Below, piece by piece: positions 12,585-23,060 of a stretch of 64,000 nucleotides of DNA (within the stretch, counting starts at the first letter, position 1; every line of letters begins with the position of its first letter). The stretch spans positions 140,580,639 through 140,644,638 of the forward strand of contig CM035439.1 of NCBI GenBank assembly GCA_020310875.1, in the 5' to 3' direction. The stretch is from Ceratopteris richardii (Eukaryota; Streptophyta; Polypodiopsida; Polypodiales; Pteridaceae). Position numbers and translations under genes: made by a program. Below the pieces are notes generated by a model. It was given only the letters and a program-made list of their open reading frames with translations. It did not search any database and was not told where the DNA came from.

Positions 12585-13694
12585 TTGCTTCTAGCTCCTC
12601 ACACGAGTGGATCTTTGACAATGGATCCGCCTCTCATATGTGAAAAAATTGTGAATCATTCCAAGAATTAGAAGACCACACCAGTGAAGTTTATATTTAG
12701 GAAACAAAAAAAATTCTTCGAGTAGATGGCAAGGGTAAAGTTCGAATTACCAATCACCAAGGAGAGTGTAAAGCTTTATCAAATGTACTATTTGTACCCA
12801 AATTGTGTATGAACCTCCTCTTAGTGACAACAATCACAGACCATCACAAACAAGTGTTATTTGATACCACATCTGTGAAGATGATTGAACCTAGCACCAA
12901 GGATATAATAGGTCAAGGGATTGAAGACAAAAGGCTTGTATAAGCTTTCATGTTTTCTTTCTAAGGAGTCCCTTTCTAGCCTCTCGCACAAAAGATACGG
13001 ACACACCTCATACTTAACCAAGATTTCAACATCACAAATGGTTAAGGAATTACCCAAGACTAGGCATGTACACAATATCGACCAAGCTTGCACTCAATGC
13101 AAGAAACATAGGGATCTAGTTCCCAAAGAGGCTTCCATCCGACCTAGGAACCCTCTAGCCCTATTCCACATGGATCTTTGTGGACCCATGAATACATATT
13201 CACTAAGTGGATCAATCTAATTCTTTCTCTTGGTAGATGATCACACGATATATTTGGGTATACTTTTTGAAGTCCAAGGTAGATACCTTTTCTAAGTTTT
13301 GAGAATGGATTTATCAAGTTGATAACAACGCATCAAGTTCAACCAGGACTATTAGATCAGATGGAGGTGGATAATTCATCAATCATGACTTTGATAATTT
13401 CTTAAAGCAAAAGAGCATCAAGAGGCAAGTCACCCAACCTCATATTCCATCCCATAATGGAGTAGTTGAAAGAAATATTTGAAGCATCATGGAAATGGCA
13501 TGCACTATGCTTCACAACAAACCATTACCATTCAAGTTTTGGGACAAATTTGTACACATTGTAGTGCACATCATCAATAGAGGCTTCACAAGTGCATTAC
13601 ACAACAAGACTCCATTTGAAGCCTACTATGGACACAAGCCCAATGTCAATTAGTTTAGAGTTTTTGGAAGTGAAGCATTTGTACACGTGCCCAA
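12585..13694 (+). pseudogene. Old copia protease, GAG-pre-integrase and integrase
   Basis: WIFDNGSASHM at about 12609 is the copia retropepsin site with DSG changed to DNG. NVLFVPKLCMNLL is the conserved downstream strand. LSHKRYGHTS...CTQCKKH is the HHCC zinc finger. Integrase shows FHMDLCGPM, TIRSDGGG (catalytic Asp), PHIPSHNGVVERN (catalytic Glu) and PFEAYYGHKPNVN. Several stops and the nested insertion at 13695-13699 inactivate it. Confidence 0.88.
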
Positions 13695-13699
13695 AGAAT

Positions 13700-13929
13700 T
13701 GTTGATATATTTAGGTAGTGATGTGTGTGAACACTCTAGGACTACCGGGGCACTTTTTTCCCTCTTTAGGAGGTTTTTTTCCCCCGGCTTGTATATACGC
13801 CTATTGCCCTAATGGGCTAGTTATCTTTTACATTCTCTAGTAATACATTCAGTATTGTGTGTTTGTGCTCCAAGCTTCTTCTTCTTCCTTGTGCTGTTCG
13901 CGTGCTTCCGCAGACGTCTATCTCCAACA
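13700..13929 (+). repeat. Nested copia 5' LTR
   Basis: 230 bp, TGTTGATATATT...CTCCAACA, preceded by AGAAT. It is related to LTRs at 23961-24190 (+) and 55604-55836 (-). Confidence 0.98.
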
Positions 13930-13931
13930 AT

Positions 13932-13943
13932 TGGTATCAGAGC
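13932..13943 (+). promoter_or_regulatory. Primer binding site, tRNA-iMet type
   Basis: TGGTATCAGAGC starts two bases after the LTR end, complementary to the initiator-Met tRNA 3' end. Confidence 0.95.
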
Positions 13944-14284
13944 AGGTCGTCGCTTCTTCTAGGGTGCCGTCGACACTCCTCCGTTTGCAGTCTCAGATTC
14001 GCATGAAATTTGGTGAGCATACTCAGGGTGTTTCAGAGATCAAAACAGCTTTGCTGTGTGGTGCCGAAATCGCAATCTGAGCTCGTTTCGGCCTCCGAAC
14101 GCACTATCGCAGCGCTTGTGCAGGCTATTTTGTCCTTTTGTGCCAAAGGTATATACCAGTTTCTGTTCGCCAATTTAAGCGTCTCGAAGTCTGCTACAGG
14201 TCTAGCAGAACTCGTCTGGGCAGTTCCGTTCAACTTTTTGAGATATAGTCAATTTTCTGCATCAAGGTATTTTAGTCACCGGCC
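13944..14284 (+). other. Nested copia untranslated leader
   Basis: 341 bp between primer site and gag ATG with no coding frame of note. It ends in ACCGGCCATGG, a good context for the gag start. The same leader is recognisable at 24205-24532. Confidence 0.85.
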
Positions 14285-15223
14285 ATGGCTGAAAGCAGTG
14301 ATGTATTCCGTATGTTGGTTGTTGAGGATAAGTTGGATGGTACCAACTACCCATTATGGGCTTATATGATGCGACATGTACTGGTTGCAAAAGGACTGTG
14401 GAACATTGTGCAGGGTGTTGAAAGACGTCCTGTTACACCTGCGACTACAGGTACTACAAATACAGGTGCTGGAGCTGATGAAGATGGTGTCGAAGATGAT
14501 ATTCCACATATTCCTGTTCGTGATGCTATTTCTGTTGCACCTACTGTAGAGCAGATTCGTTGGGATGGCAGAGATGCCCAGGCACATGCATTGATAGCTT
14601 TGTCTGTCAAACGTGCCATTATTCCTCACATTCGCTCTTGCAGAACAGCAAAGGATGCTTGGGATACACTTACCACTTTGTACCAGGCTAGGAATGAGGC
14701 TCGTGTTGCTTACCTCCGAAAACAGTTGGAGAGTGAGCACATGAATGAAGGTGATTCTATGGACAGTTTTCTTACAAAGATCAAAGACCTGAAGGAACAA
14801 TTGATTTCTGCTGATGAGGTTATACCAGATAGCTCACTTGTGCAGACCGTTCTGAATGGTCTTCCTGATTCATATCAGAGTTTTGCCTCTACTCTTCGGT
14901 TGATGATGAAAGGCAATCCGAATGCCTTGTCATTTGAGGAATTAGTCTCTGTTCTGTTGCAGGAAGATCAGTCCAGGCAGAACAGGTCCATTATGCGTGT
15001 TGCAGATCAAGCTTTTCTGGCTAGTCAAAAGGGCAAAGGAAAATGGAGCTCTTCTACTAGTAAGCAAAAATCTGCAAATGCTGCACAATCGAAGAACCAG
15101 GATAAAGATGAGAAGAAATCAGAAAAGCAGAAATTGTTCTGCAAGTACTGTAAAGGAAATGATCATATTATAAAGAACTGTCCAAAACTGGCTGCTAAAG
15201 AGGCAAAGAAGAAAGAGGCTTGA
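14285..15223 (+). CDS. gag: Copia gag (nucleocapsid-capsid)
   Basis: 312 codons from ATG 14285. The N-terminus has LDGTNYPLWAYMMRHVL, the DUF4219/UBN2 start typical of plant copia gag; the middle gives VAYLRKQLESEHMNEGDS and LPDSYQSFASTL. A lysine-rich stretch precedes the zinc knuckle CKYCKGNDHIIKNC (C-x2-C-x4-H-x4-C, about residues 288-301). It packages the RNA and forms the cytoplasmic particle. It ends in TGA (15221) with pol continuing in the same frame. The related copy on the minus strand has GGA at this codon (59127-59125), so gag and pol were probably one frame and the TGA is a nonsense change, or less likely a readthrough signal. Confidence 0.93.
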   Translation: MAESSDVFRMLVVEDKLDGTNYPLWAYMMRHVLVAKGLWNIVQGVERRPVTPATTGTTNTGAGADEDGVEDDIPHIPVRDAISVAPTVEQIRWDGRDAQAHALIALSVKRAIIPHIRSCRTAKDAWDTLTTLYQARNEARVAYLRKQLESEHMNEGDSMDSFLTKIKDLKEQLISADEVIPDSSLVQTVLNGLPDSYQSFASTLRLMMKGNPNALSFEELVSVLLQEDQSRQNRSIMRVADQAFLASQKGKGKWSSSTSKQKSANAAQSKNQDKDEKKSEKQKLFCKYCKGNDHIIKNCPKLAAKEAKKKEA

Positions 15224-18200
15224 ATGGTTGTTGCAGAGGCCTCTACACCAAAAACAGAGTCTGCAAATCTTGTGCAGGAAGAAGAATGGGCGTTTACTAC
15301 TATCTGCAGTTTTGACCCATCTTCTCATGATCAGTGCATGTCTGTAGTAGACTCAGATGTTTGGTACTTTGATAGTGGGGCGACCAAACATATTACCTCG
15401 CAGCGCAGTTTCTTCTCTTCACTCGAGCCTGCCCCTACAAGGAATACTGTCACATGCGCCAACAACTCCTCTTATCCTGTTATGGGAGTTGGTAAGATCA
15501 TTCTAACTACTGCTGATGGTAGTTCTTTCACTTTGTCAGATGCTTTATTTGTGCCAGGGATCAAAAAGAACCTGTTATCAGTTTCTGCATTAGCCAAGAT
15601 TGGCTTGGTTGTGAAATTCATTGATGACAGGTGTACAGTCCATGATCTCTCAAATGGTGATGTGATTATTGCTTCTGGCATCTTATGTTGTGGGCTGTAT
15701 AAGCTCATAGACTATGAAAGATCTGTGAATGATTCGGCATGTGCAGTTCATGATTCTCAGGCTATGTCAGATGCAAAACTTTGGCATGCACGCTTTGGTC
15801 ATCTGAATTTTGCTAGTTTGCTACGCCTGCAGAAATCTGAAATGGTGTCCTCCTTGCCCAAACTTGAGGCTCCTGGAAAACATGTTTGTGAAGGCTCTAT
15901 TTTGGGCAAAATGCAGCGTTCTTCCTTTCCAAAAGATGGTTCAGTTCGGGCTACGCAGAAATTGCAGCTTGTACATAGTGATGTTTGTGGTCCTATGCAG
16001 ACACCCTCTTTTGGAAATTACCTTTACTTCGTGACTTTCATTGATGATTTTTCCAGGCATGCATGGGTATATCCACTCAAAGCAAAGTCCGAAGTGTTCA
16101 TGTGCTTCAAACAGTTTTTGGTTTTGGCTGAAAATCTTTCAGCATGTAAAATGGGCACCCTCCGTTCTGATCGAGGGGGGGAATATATGTCTTCAGATTT
16201 TAATGCATTTCTGGCTGAACGTGGGATAAAACACCAATGTACAGTGCCGTATACACCTCAACAGAATGGAGTTGCTGAACGAAAGAACAAGTCACTCATG
16301 GAGATGGCGAGGTGCATGGTCAAAAGTCAGGCTTTACCACATAGTTTCTGGCTTGAGGCTGTCATGTGTGCAGCATATATACTGAACAGGTGTCCCACTA
16401 AAGTGTTGCAGTCTATCACTCCATATGAGGCTTGGCATGACCGCAAGCCATCTGTTGCTCATCTGCGTGTTTTTGGTTGTTTGGCATATGCATTAGTGCC
16501 TGAACAACATCGCAGAAAATTGGATGATAAGGCAGTAAAATGTATTTTTGTTGGGTACAGTTCTGAAAGTAAAGGCTATCGTCTGTATCATCCACAGACT
16601 AAACGCATTCTGGTTAGCCGTGATGTTGTCTTTGTGGAAGATGCTATTCAGCCATTGCTTTCATGTACTAAGGAGACATCTGTTAGCTCCAAAGACATGT
16701 ATGATACTTTGATGCCTCTTTTTACAGGTGGACAGTCTAGTGCTGGTCCTAATGAGGCAACTTCTCAACCTTTGCAGGTTTCATATGATGATGCAGATCA
16801 TTCCATTTCTGATGCAGATTTACATGATGCACTTGCTGATGAGAGAGCTGATATTGAGCAGGCAAAAACTATGCCAAAATGGCTGGTGCAGACTTTGTGT
16901 GACAGCAAATTAGATGCACCTTTGTCATATCGTACTCGTTCAGGCTCTCATAGTGCCTCCTTTGCATCAGATTGCTATGCTATGGCTGCATCCAGTCTCT
17001 GTGATGAGAATGAGCATGTTTCTTTTGATGAAGCATAGAATTCAGAAAATTGGATGGCTGCTATGCAATCTGAATATGATGCTATAATGAAGAATGGTAC
17101 ATGGTCTTTATGTGACTTGCCTCCTGGCAAGAAGGCCATTGGCACTAAGTGGGTATACAAGCTGAAGCGTAAACCTGATGGTACAGTTGACAGGTATAAG
17201 GCTAGGCTTGTTGCAAAGGGTTATGCGCAGGAAAGAGGCATTGATTTTGATGAGACCTTTGCACCTACATGCCGTATGACTACTGTTCGGAGCATTTCTG
17301 CACTTGCAGCCCATCATGGTTGGAATGTACATCAGTTGGACATTAAAACAACATTCTGAATGGTGACTTGCATGAAGAAGTGTATGTTTTTCAGCCCCGT
17401 GGCTTTGTGCAGAAAGGGCATGAAAACCAGGTGTGCAGGTTAAAGAAGGCATTATATGGTTTAAAGCAAGCACCACATGCTTGGTATGAGAAGATACATG
17501 CCTATCTGATTGCACATGGTTTTGAGAACAGTCCAACTGAAAGCACCTTATATGTTAAGCGTGCTAATGATGTGCTTCTGATCATTGTTGTCTATGTAGA
17601 CGACATGCTGCTCACTGGTCCTATTGAGAAGCATATTGCTGATTTCAAGGCTGATTTGCATGCCTCATTTGAGATGTTTGATTTGGGGCATTTGCATCAC
17701 TATTTGGGCATTCAGTTTATGCAAGTTGATGGTGGAATGGCTTTGTGTCAAACGAAATATATTGACACATTATTGCAGCGTTTTGGCCTTGAAGATTGTA
17801 AGCCTATTGCCACTCCTATGGAGACAGGTTTACGATTGAGTCTTCATGATGCTGGAGATGCATTTGATGCTGTTCTCTATCAGCAGGCTGTTGGATGCTT
17901 GATTTACTTATGCATTACTCGGCCAGATATTCAATTTGCTATCTCACAGATGAGCAGGTTTATGCATTGCCCAGGAGTCACGCATTGGAAGGCGGTTAAG
18001 CGCATCTTTCGCTACTTGAGTGGTACTCGGCTACTTGGGTTGTTTTATCCCAAGGGGGGATCACTACCGCCAGATTTGCATGCTTTTTCTGACTCAGATT
18101 GGGCTGGTTGCTATGACACTCGTGTATCCACCAGTGGCTTTTGCTTCATGCTTGGTAGCTCATGTATATCTTGGTTGAGCAAGAAGCAGCCTACTGTGGC

Positions 18201-18549
18201 CACTTCCAGTTGTGAGGCTGAGTATAGGGCAGCTTTCACAGCGACTGTTGAGTGTGTGTGGCTCAGACGCCTTATGGCTGATTTGGGTGTTGGCCAGTCT
18301 TCTGCCACCACCATCTTCACTGACAGTCAGAGCGCATTGGCAGTTGCGAGGAACCCTGTGTTCCATGCTCGCACTAAGCACATTGAGGTGCATTATCACT
18401 ATGTCAGGGAGAGGTTCTCTGCTGGGGAGATCAGCTTGGCATATGTGCCCACGCAGGAGAACATTGCAGACCTTTTCACGAAGGCTCTGCCTAGGGAGAA
18501 GTTTGAAGCTTTCCGCAAAGCTTTGGGCTTACTTCCTTTTGTGGAGTGA
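15224..18549 (+). pseudogene. pol: Copia pol: protease, integrase, RT, RNase H
   Basis: Domains in order: protease WYFDSGATKHIT (about 15362); GAG-pre-integrase LWHARFGHLN...CEGSILGK, where the last zinc-binding Cys is Ser; integrase core with HSDVCGPM, RSDRGGEYMS and PQQNGVAERKN; RT from KWVYKLKRKPDG to YVDDMLLTG; RNase H with FSDSDWAGCYD, SSCEAEYRA and YVPTQENIADLFTKALP. An in-frame TAG at 17036-17038 lies between integrase and RT. A one-base deletion near 17357, just after DIKTTF, shifts the rest into another frame. The remainder is intact and would total about 1420 codons with gag. Confidence 0.95.
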
Positions 18550-18608
18550 TTTCCACATAGCTTGGCACTTCCTTATACATGAGTGCCAGCTCCTTGTTCA
18601 CCGCATCA

Positions 18609-18623
18609 CTCCCAGGGGGGATT
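18609..18623 (+). promoter_or_regulatory. Polypurine tract
   Basis: CTCCCAGGGGGGATT abuts the TGTTGAT start of the 3' LTR; the G-rich core is the plus-strand primer. The minus-strand relative has TAGGGGGAATT in the same place. Confidence 0.88.
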
Positions 18624-18853
18624 TGTTGATATATTTAGGTAGTGATGTGTGTGAACACTCTAGGACTACCGGGGCACTTTTTTCCCTCTTTAGGAGGTTT
18701 TTTTCCCCCGGCTTGTATATACGCCTATTGCCCTAATGGGGTAGTTATCTTTTACATTCTCTAGTAATACATTCAGTATTGTGTGTTTGTGCTCCAAGCT
18801 TCTTCTTCTTCCTTGTGCTGTTCGCGTGCTTCCGCAGACGTCTATCTCCAACA
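18624..18853 (+). repeat. Nested copia 3' LTR
   Basis: 230 bp, identical to the 5' LTR but for one base, followed by target duplication AGAAT at 18854-18858. Confidence 0.98.
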
Positions 18854-18858
18854 AGAAT

Positions 18859-20170
18859 ATCGACATAAGTTATAATCTAAGTCCAAGAAACATCTATTCA
18901 TTGGCTATAGTGAACAATCTAAGGCTTACCATTTGTATGATCTTGAGAATCACTCTGTCACTATTTCAAAAGATGCCATCTTTCACAAAGCTTGAAAGTA
19001 CTCAACCAAAGATCCAAGTTCAAGTTTGAGTCCACCCATCTACACTTTGCAGAGGGACACAATTATTTCTAAGCAAAACTCAAAAGCAAGTACGTCTCAC
19101 CAACCTAGAAGATATCAAAGACTAATCAAGAAACAACAATGTGAACAAAGTCACTATGTGAATTATGTACATAGGCACCAAATTCAGTAGATCCTAGAGC
19201 CTTTCAATTTCAAAGAAGATCAAGGACAACCTGAGTGGGAAGAAGGTATGCAAATAGAGATTGATGCAATTGAGAAGAGCAGCACTTGGACACTTGTTCC
19301 AAAGCCTTCAAATCATCAAGTTATTGGAGTCAAGTGCTTATACAAAGTCAAGTACAAATCAGATGATAGTTTGGACAAGTATAAAGCAAGACTTCTAGCT
19401 AAGGATTATAAGAAAAATCATGGCATTGATTATCAACAAACCTTTGCCCCTACTACAAGTTTTACAACCATAAGAGTAACTCTTGCATTAAGCGCACACT
19501 TCAAATGGACCATTTACCAACTCGATGTCAAAAGTGCTTTCCTCAATGGGTGTCTTCAAGAAGAAGTCTATGTCAAAAAACCTATGGGTTTCAAGATCAA
19601 AGGAAAAGATCAAGTATGCAATCTTCACAAATCACTTTATGGACTTAAGCAAGCTCCCACGGCTTGGTATGAAAAGATCCACAAGTTCTTCGAAGCAAAA
19701 GGATTTCAAAGAAGCGGTGTGGATGCTAACTTATACATATACTAGAAAGAGTTCTTAGTTACGATAATTATCCTCTATACAGATGACTTGATCTTGACAG
19801 CTTCAGATGATGAATGCATCAGTTCATCATCACGCAACTTCACCTTGCGTACTCTATGAAAGATCTTGGCCTACTTCACTACTTCTTAGGCATGGAAGTG
19901 TGGCAAACAAAAGAAGATATATTCCTCTCCTAGAATAAGTGTGACCTTCTTTCCATGTATAAAATGGATTAGTTTTGCTCAATATCTACAGCACTTGATC
20001 CAAACATCAAGCTCACACTGGAGGATTCATCATCACTTATGGATGTGTATGCTTATCAATAACTTTTTGGCTTTTTGCTTTATCTTGTCAATGATATACC
20101 AAATATTGTCTATGAACTGGTATGCTCAGTCAATTTGCACATTAGCCTCATCAAACACATTGGGATGCTA
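18859..20170 (+). pseudogene. Old copia integrase tail and reverse transcriptase
   Basis: The old element resumes with HLFIGYSEQSKAYHLY and VTISKDAIFHKA. RT follows from about 19248: STWTLVPKPSNHQVIG, YKARLLAKDYKKNHGIDY, YQLDVKSAFLNG, SLYGLKQAPTAWYEKI and the catalytic box as YTDDLILT (Val changed to Thr in YVDD). Further on LDPNIKLTLEDSSSLMD, QLFGFLLYLVND and CSVNLHI mark the RT C-terminus. A 165-codon stretch is open, and stops interrupt elsewhere. Confidence 0.88.
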
Positions 20171-21135
20171 CTCAGAGACTATTTTTGATACCTTTCTCTC
20201 ATCTGACATCATGGTCTTTTGTGGAGAAATTTCACTCCAATATATGCAGCAGAAGTTAAAGAATCTCATCTAGAAACTGCCCTGTAAGACGCATGCTTAG
20301 TAAAACCTAATTAAGTCATGATTCAGAGATCCAATGACTACAAAATTTTGTCCACTTATAGTAACTCTATTAAATTTATAGCAAGTTAAAGATCAGACCA
20401 TTTTGAGTTCATATGACTAGGCAATGACTGTCTAAATATAGACTACCTATCAAATCAAGTTAAACAAAAAACTGAGGTTCACAAGAAATGTTCCCAATCA
20501 CTAATGGATAATCATCTAGTATAGATATTTGACATAGAGAAGGAACCATAAATAATATTTCCAACAAGATATAGTATGCATCAAATGGATAACTATATAG
20601 AGAGATATCATCTTAAGAATTTGCCTATGTACATAAAGGTATGGGTCTGGAATAGCTATGTGCCTTGTAGCAGAATATTAAGGGTCCTTCCGATATCCAT
20701 TGGTGAGATACTAACCAACCTATTCTTCTACACCACCTCCTTGTCATTTCCAAAGACTTTCATGTTCAAAAGCCTTCTATATATAGAGATGTGTGCATGG
20801 GTGTTTGTGTCTCTTCACCTACCCTTGAATCTTCTCTCACCTCTTGACTTTCCACGTCTTGTCCTTTGTCCTTCCATTGTCTTGGGTGACTTTTGGTGCT
20901 CCAAATTACTCCATATGCATCAAGTTGTGCCATTTTGAATATTTTATCCCTCAAATCATGACTTGGCTTTTATCCAAGCCATAAATACATTTGCACCTTT
21001 ACTTTATTACTCTCCTTTAAGGTTATGAGTGTAGTCTTTAAATTTTCAAGGCCTAGCTTCTTTTTTAGCTTACATGAAATAAATAAATGATGAAGAGTTA
21101 AATAATGAGAGGTGAGTATGTTTCAAGGCTCATAG
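20171..21135. other. ~0.95 kb of unrecognised sequence inside old copia
   Basis: RT sequence fades near 20170 and RNase H begins near 21140. Nothing between resembles copia or any coding family. It is probably an insertion of another repeat, though I see no clean ends. A TATATATAG sequence occurs at about 20777. Confidence 0.45.
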
Positions 21136-21139
21136 TTGG

Positions 21140-21622
21140 ACCTTGCACAAGTTCCATAACTTTCAACATCTTTGGTATAGAGGGGGCATCGAACTCGTTG
21201 GATATTCATATTCAGATTGGGCTCTGAACTTGATCCTTGATGGTCTACTTTGTAACATATTCTTGCTTGGGTCAAGACCTATCTCTTGGGCAAGTAAGAA
21301 GCAACCTATAGTTTCTTTGTCATCCATTAAGGCTGAGTACTGAGCACCAAGCTTTGCAGCATGTGAGGCAATGTGGCTTCGATGTTTATTATCTAGCATT
21401 AATATCTTGCAAGTTACTTCAACATGCATCTACATCGACAACCAATTAGCCTTGGTCATCACCATGAATCTAGTGTTCCATGCTCGAATGAAGCACATCG
21501 AGATCCAGCATCATTTCATACACAAGAAGCTCATATCTCGAAAGATTAATATGGAGCAGTGTACGTCCCAAGAGAACCTGGTGTACATGTTCATGAAGGC
21601 TTTACCTCTAGTTTTGCTCTAG
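21140..21622 (+). pseudogene. Old copia RNase H
   Basis: LVGYSYSDWAL, SWASKKQPIVSLSSIKAEY and VFHARMKHIEIQHHFI, then TSQENLVYMFMKALP, which is the equivalent of the usual T-x-ENIAD-FTKALP ending. A TGA follows KAEY. Frame and order match the RNase H of copia pol. Confidence 0.87.
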
Positions 21623-21757
21623 TGCTTGGTGGACCTCTACAACATTCAATTGCTCCTACCTCATTTCCATTTTTATTCAGATATATTTTGCATCTAGGAG
21701 ACACTTCATTTCCATTTTATATTATATCTCATTGTATTTGGGTACCTTGCCATTTGC

Positions 21758-22028
21758 TTCTACCATTGTATTCATTCTCCTTCAAGGGGAATTATCCCAC
21801 ATATGATGTACTTTGGAGAGCTTGCTCCACCTCTATATTAGGAGGGCCTCTCCCCCACTTTGTATTTGGTCAAAAGCTTGGAAGCCCACTCCATGCTCTT
21901 GGAAAGCTCATTTCGAATCCATGTGAGTTTACCCATTTGTTGGTCTACTCTCTTTGGGTCTCTCACACTCTTTCATTTTGTGAGTACACTCTTCTTTTCA
22001 TTTTGATTCTATGTGTGTACTCTCTATG
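21758..22028 (+). repeat. Old copia 3' LTR (visible part)
   Basis: Aligns with 10323-10593. It ends near TACTCTCTATG where the 5' copy ends TACTCTTTACA. Both outer limits are approximate and no target duplication was found. Confidence 0.78.
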
Positions 22029-22495
22029 GGTAATACATATAATACATCTTTTAAGTACTTAAAATGGACTACATTACCTAGGGGACAACTTTGGACAAGG
22101 TCTTTGAAGTGGTGCAATTGCAATGCACCATGGAGGATTCTCCTTTGCAAGAGCTCCACGAAGATGCTCTCACAGTGGTCAATCGAGCTCCGAACGATGA
22201 GAACATTGCTCCTACACATACCTACAAGAAACATAGAACTATACAGTACAAAGACTCACTAGGTTTACAAATCCAGTTGAACTTACAAGATGTGGTTGGC
22301 AAGGCCACTATATGTTTTATTACATGACATATACAAAAGTGCTCAATGGCCATTTGGCCTTTCATATGGACATTAATGGTAACAGTCTCCCACTAAAGGC
22401 CAATATGGCCAAAGTGACTATGAGATAAAAATAAAGAGTGATAAAGAATACCTAAGCATGAGTATAAAAAATATACCTCCCACTTGATGGGCATG
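22029..22495. other. Flank between old copia and TRIM
   Basis: No recognisable gene. On the minus strand CATCAAGTGGGAGG next to the TRIM could be a decayed copia purine tract, which would fit the copia RT fragment on the other side of the TRIM. Confidence 0.4.
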
Positions 22496-22635
22496 CGTGA
22501 CGAATTGAACTCACAACCTCTTAGCTAGGAGTATGATGGGCTAACCACTAGCCCCAAAAGCCATGGATGAGGATTACTTCATAATCCTCTCTCTTAAGGT
22601 ATGGTTCAACCATCCCTTGCCAGGATTATATGACA
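22496..22635 (-). repeat. TRIM 3' LTR
   Basis: 140 bp; its first bases on the plus strand are CGTGACG where the other copy has TGTGAGG, so the terminal TG has mutated to CG. Confidence 0.9.
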
Positions 22636-22648
22636 TTCCTTTCCCCTT
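22636..22648 (-). promoter_or_regulatory. TRIM polypurine tract
   Basis: AAGGGGAAAGGAA on the minus strand, directly next to the 3' LTR. Confidence 0.85.
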
Positions 22649-22902
22649 AGAATGAGCATTGCCCTCAATGCTTGTGGATCCTTCTGACTCCCTTGAACCC
22701 GATTTCCATGCATAACCGCTTCCGCCAACCTCAAACTCTAGCACTTGGACTAGATTTGGAACTATCCCATCCTCTGTGGGTGCCCAAATACCCATGTCCC
22801 TTCATCTAAGGCTAGTTTCACACTCACCAAGGACAAACACTTTTTCCAAGTGCCCACTAAATGAGGCACCTTACCTCCGTCTAGCCAAATTTCCTCAAGT
22901 TG

Positions 22903-22915
22903 GATTTGATACCAA
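22903..22915 (-). promoter_or_regulatory. TRIM primer binding site
   Basis: Minus strand TTGGTATCAAATC directly adjoins the 5' LTR end CCTCACA. It differs from the iMet site TTGGTATCAGAGC at two of thirteen positions. Confidence 0.85.
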
Positions 22916-23055
22916 TGTGAGGAATTGAACTCACAACCTCCTAGCTAGGAGTATGATGGGCTAGCCACTAGCCCCAAAAGCCATGGATGAGGATTACTTC
23001 TTAATCCTCTCTCTTAAGGTATGGTTCAACCATCCCCTACTAGGATTATGTGACA
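22916..23055 (-). repeat. TRIM 5' LTR
   Basis: 140 bp, TGTGAGG...TGTGACA on the plus strand, flanked on the right by ACATG. Confidence 0.9.
22921..22971 (-). promoter_or_regulatory. tRNA-like pol III boxes inside the TRIM LTR
   Basis: On the minus strand GGGGCTAGTGGCTAGCCC (box A region, around 22961-22971) is followed by AGTTCAATTCC (22931-22921). The latter matches box B GGTTCGANTCC at 9 of 11. The other LTR has GGGGCTAGTGGTTAGCCC. CTAGTGGTTAG is the D-arm text of eukaryotic tRNA-Glu genes. The spacing is tRNA-like and TCCTAGCTAGGA would form the middle stem. This could be a working internal promoter or chance likeness. Confidence 0.5.
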
Positions 23056-23060
23056 ACATG

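Larger units (their letters stand above)
13700..18853 (+). mobile_element. Young nested Ty1/copia element, near-complete
   Basis: 5154 bp with two 230-bp LTRs that differ at one base (C at 13817, G at 18741), 5-bp target duplication AGAAT (13695-13699 and 18854-18858), iMet primer site, gag, protease, integrase, RT, RNase H and purine tract. By LTR identity it is a very recent insertion into the old copia. Its coding frame has a TGA at the gag/pol boundary, a TAG at 17036, a one-base deletion near 17357 and a Cys-to-Ser change in the integrase zinc finger, so this copy is unlikely to be autonomous. Confidence 0.97.
10323..22028 (+). mobile_element. Old Ty1/copia element, split by a nested copia
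   Basis: Diverged LTRs lie at 10323-10593 and 21758-22028 (visible parts). Between them come an iMet primer site, gag, protease, integrase, RT and RNase H in copia order. A younger copia (13700-18853) interrupts it within integrase: the host frame reads RVFGSEAFVHVPKE before the insertion and resumes with FIGYSEQSKAYHLYDLE after it. Many stops and a ~0.95-kb foreign or unrecognisable stretch between RT and RNase H mark it as dead. Outer LTR limits are approximate. Confidence 0.85.
22496..23055 (-). mobile_element. TRIM (miniature LTR retrotransposon)
   Basis: Two 140-bp direct repeats enclose only 280 bp. Read on the minus strand, the left-coordinate copy is the 3' LTR and the right one the 5' LTR. 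The primer site TTGGTATCAAATC abuts the 5' LTR and a purine tract AAGGGGAAAGGAA abuts the 3' LTR. Flanks are GCATG (22491-22495) and ACATG (23056-23060), a 4/5 target duplication. The LTRs match at about 131 of 140 positions, so it is moderately old. No protein is encoded. It lies inside a copia RT relic. The LTR also carries tRNA-like pol III boxes. Confidence 0.9.

Noticed and set aside
13859..14369. Several frames in the nested copia LTR and leader
   Set aside because: They overlap the LTR, primer site and gag start in other frames and are not preserved in the related leader at 24205-24532.
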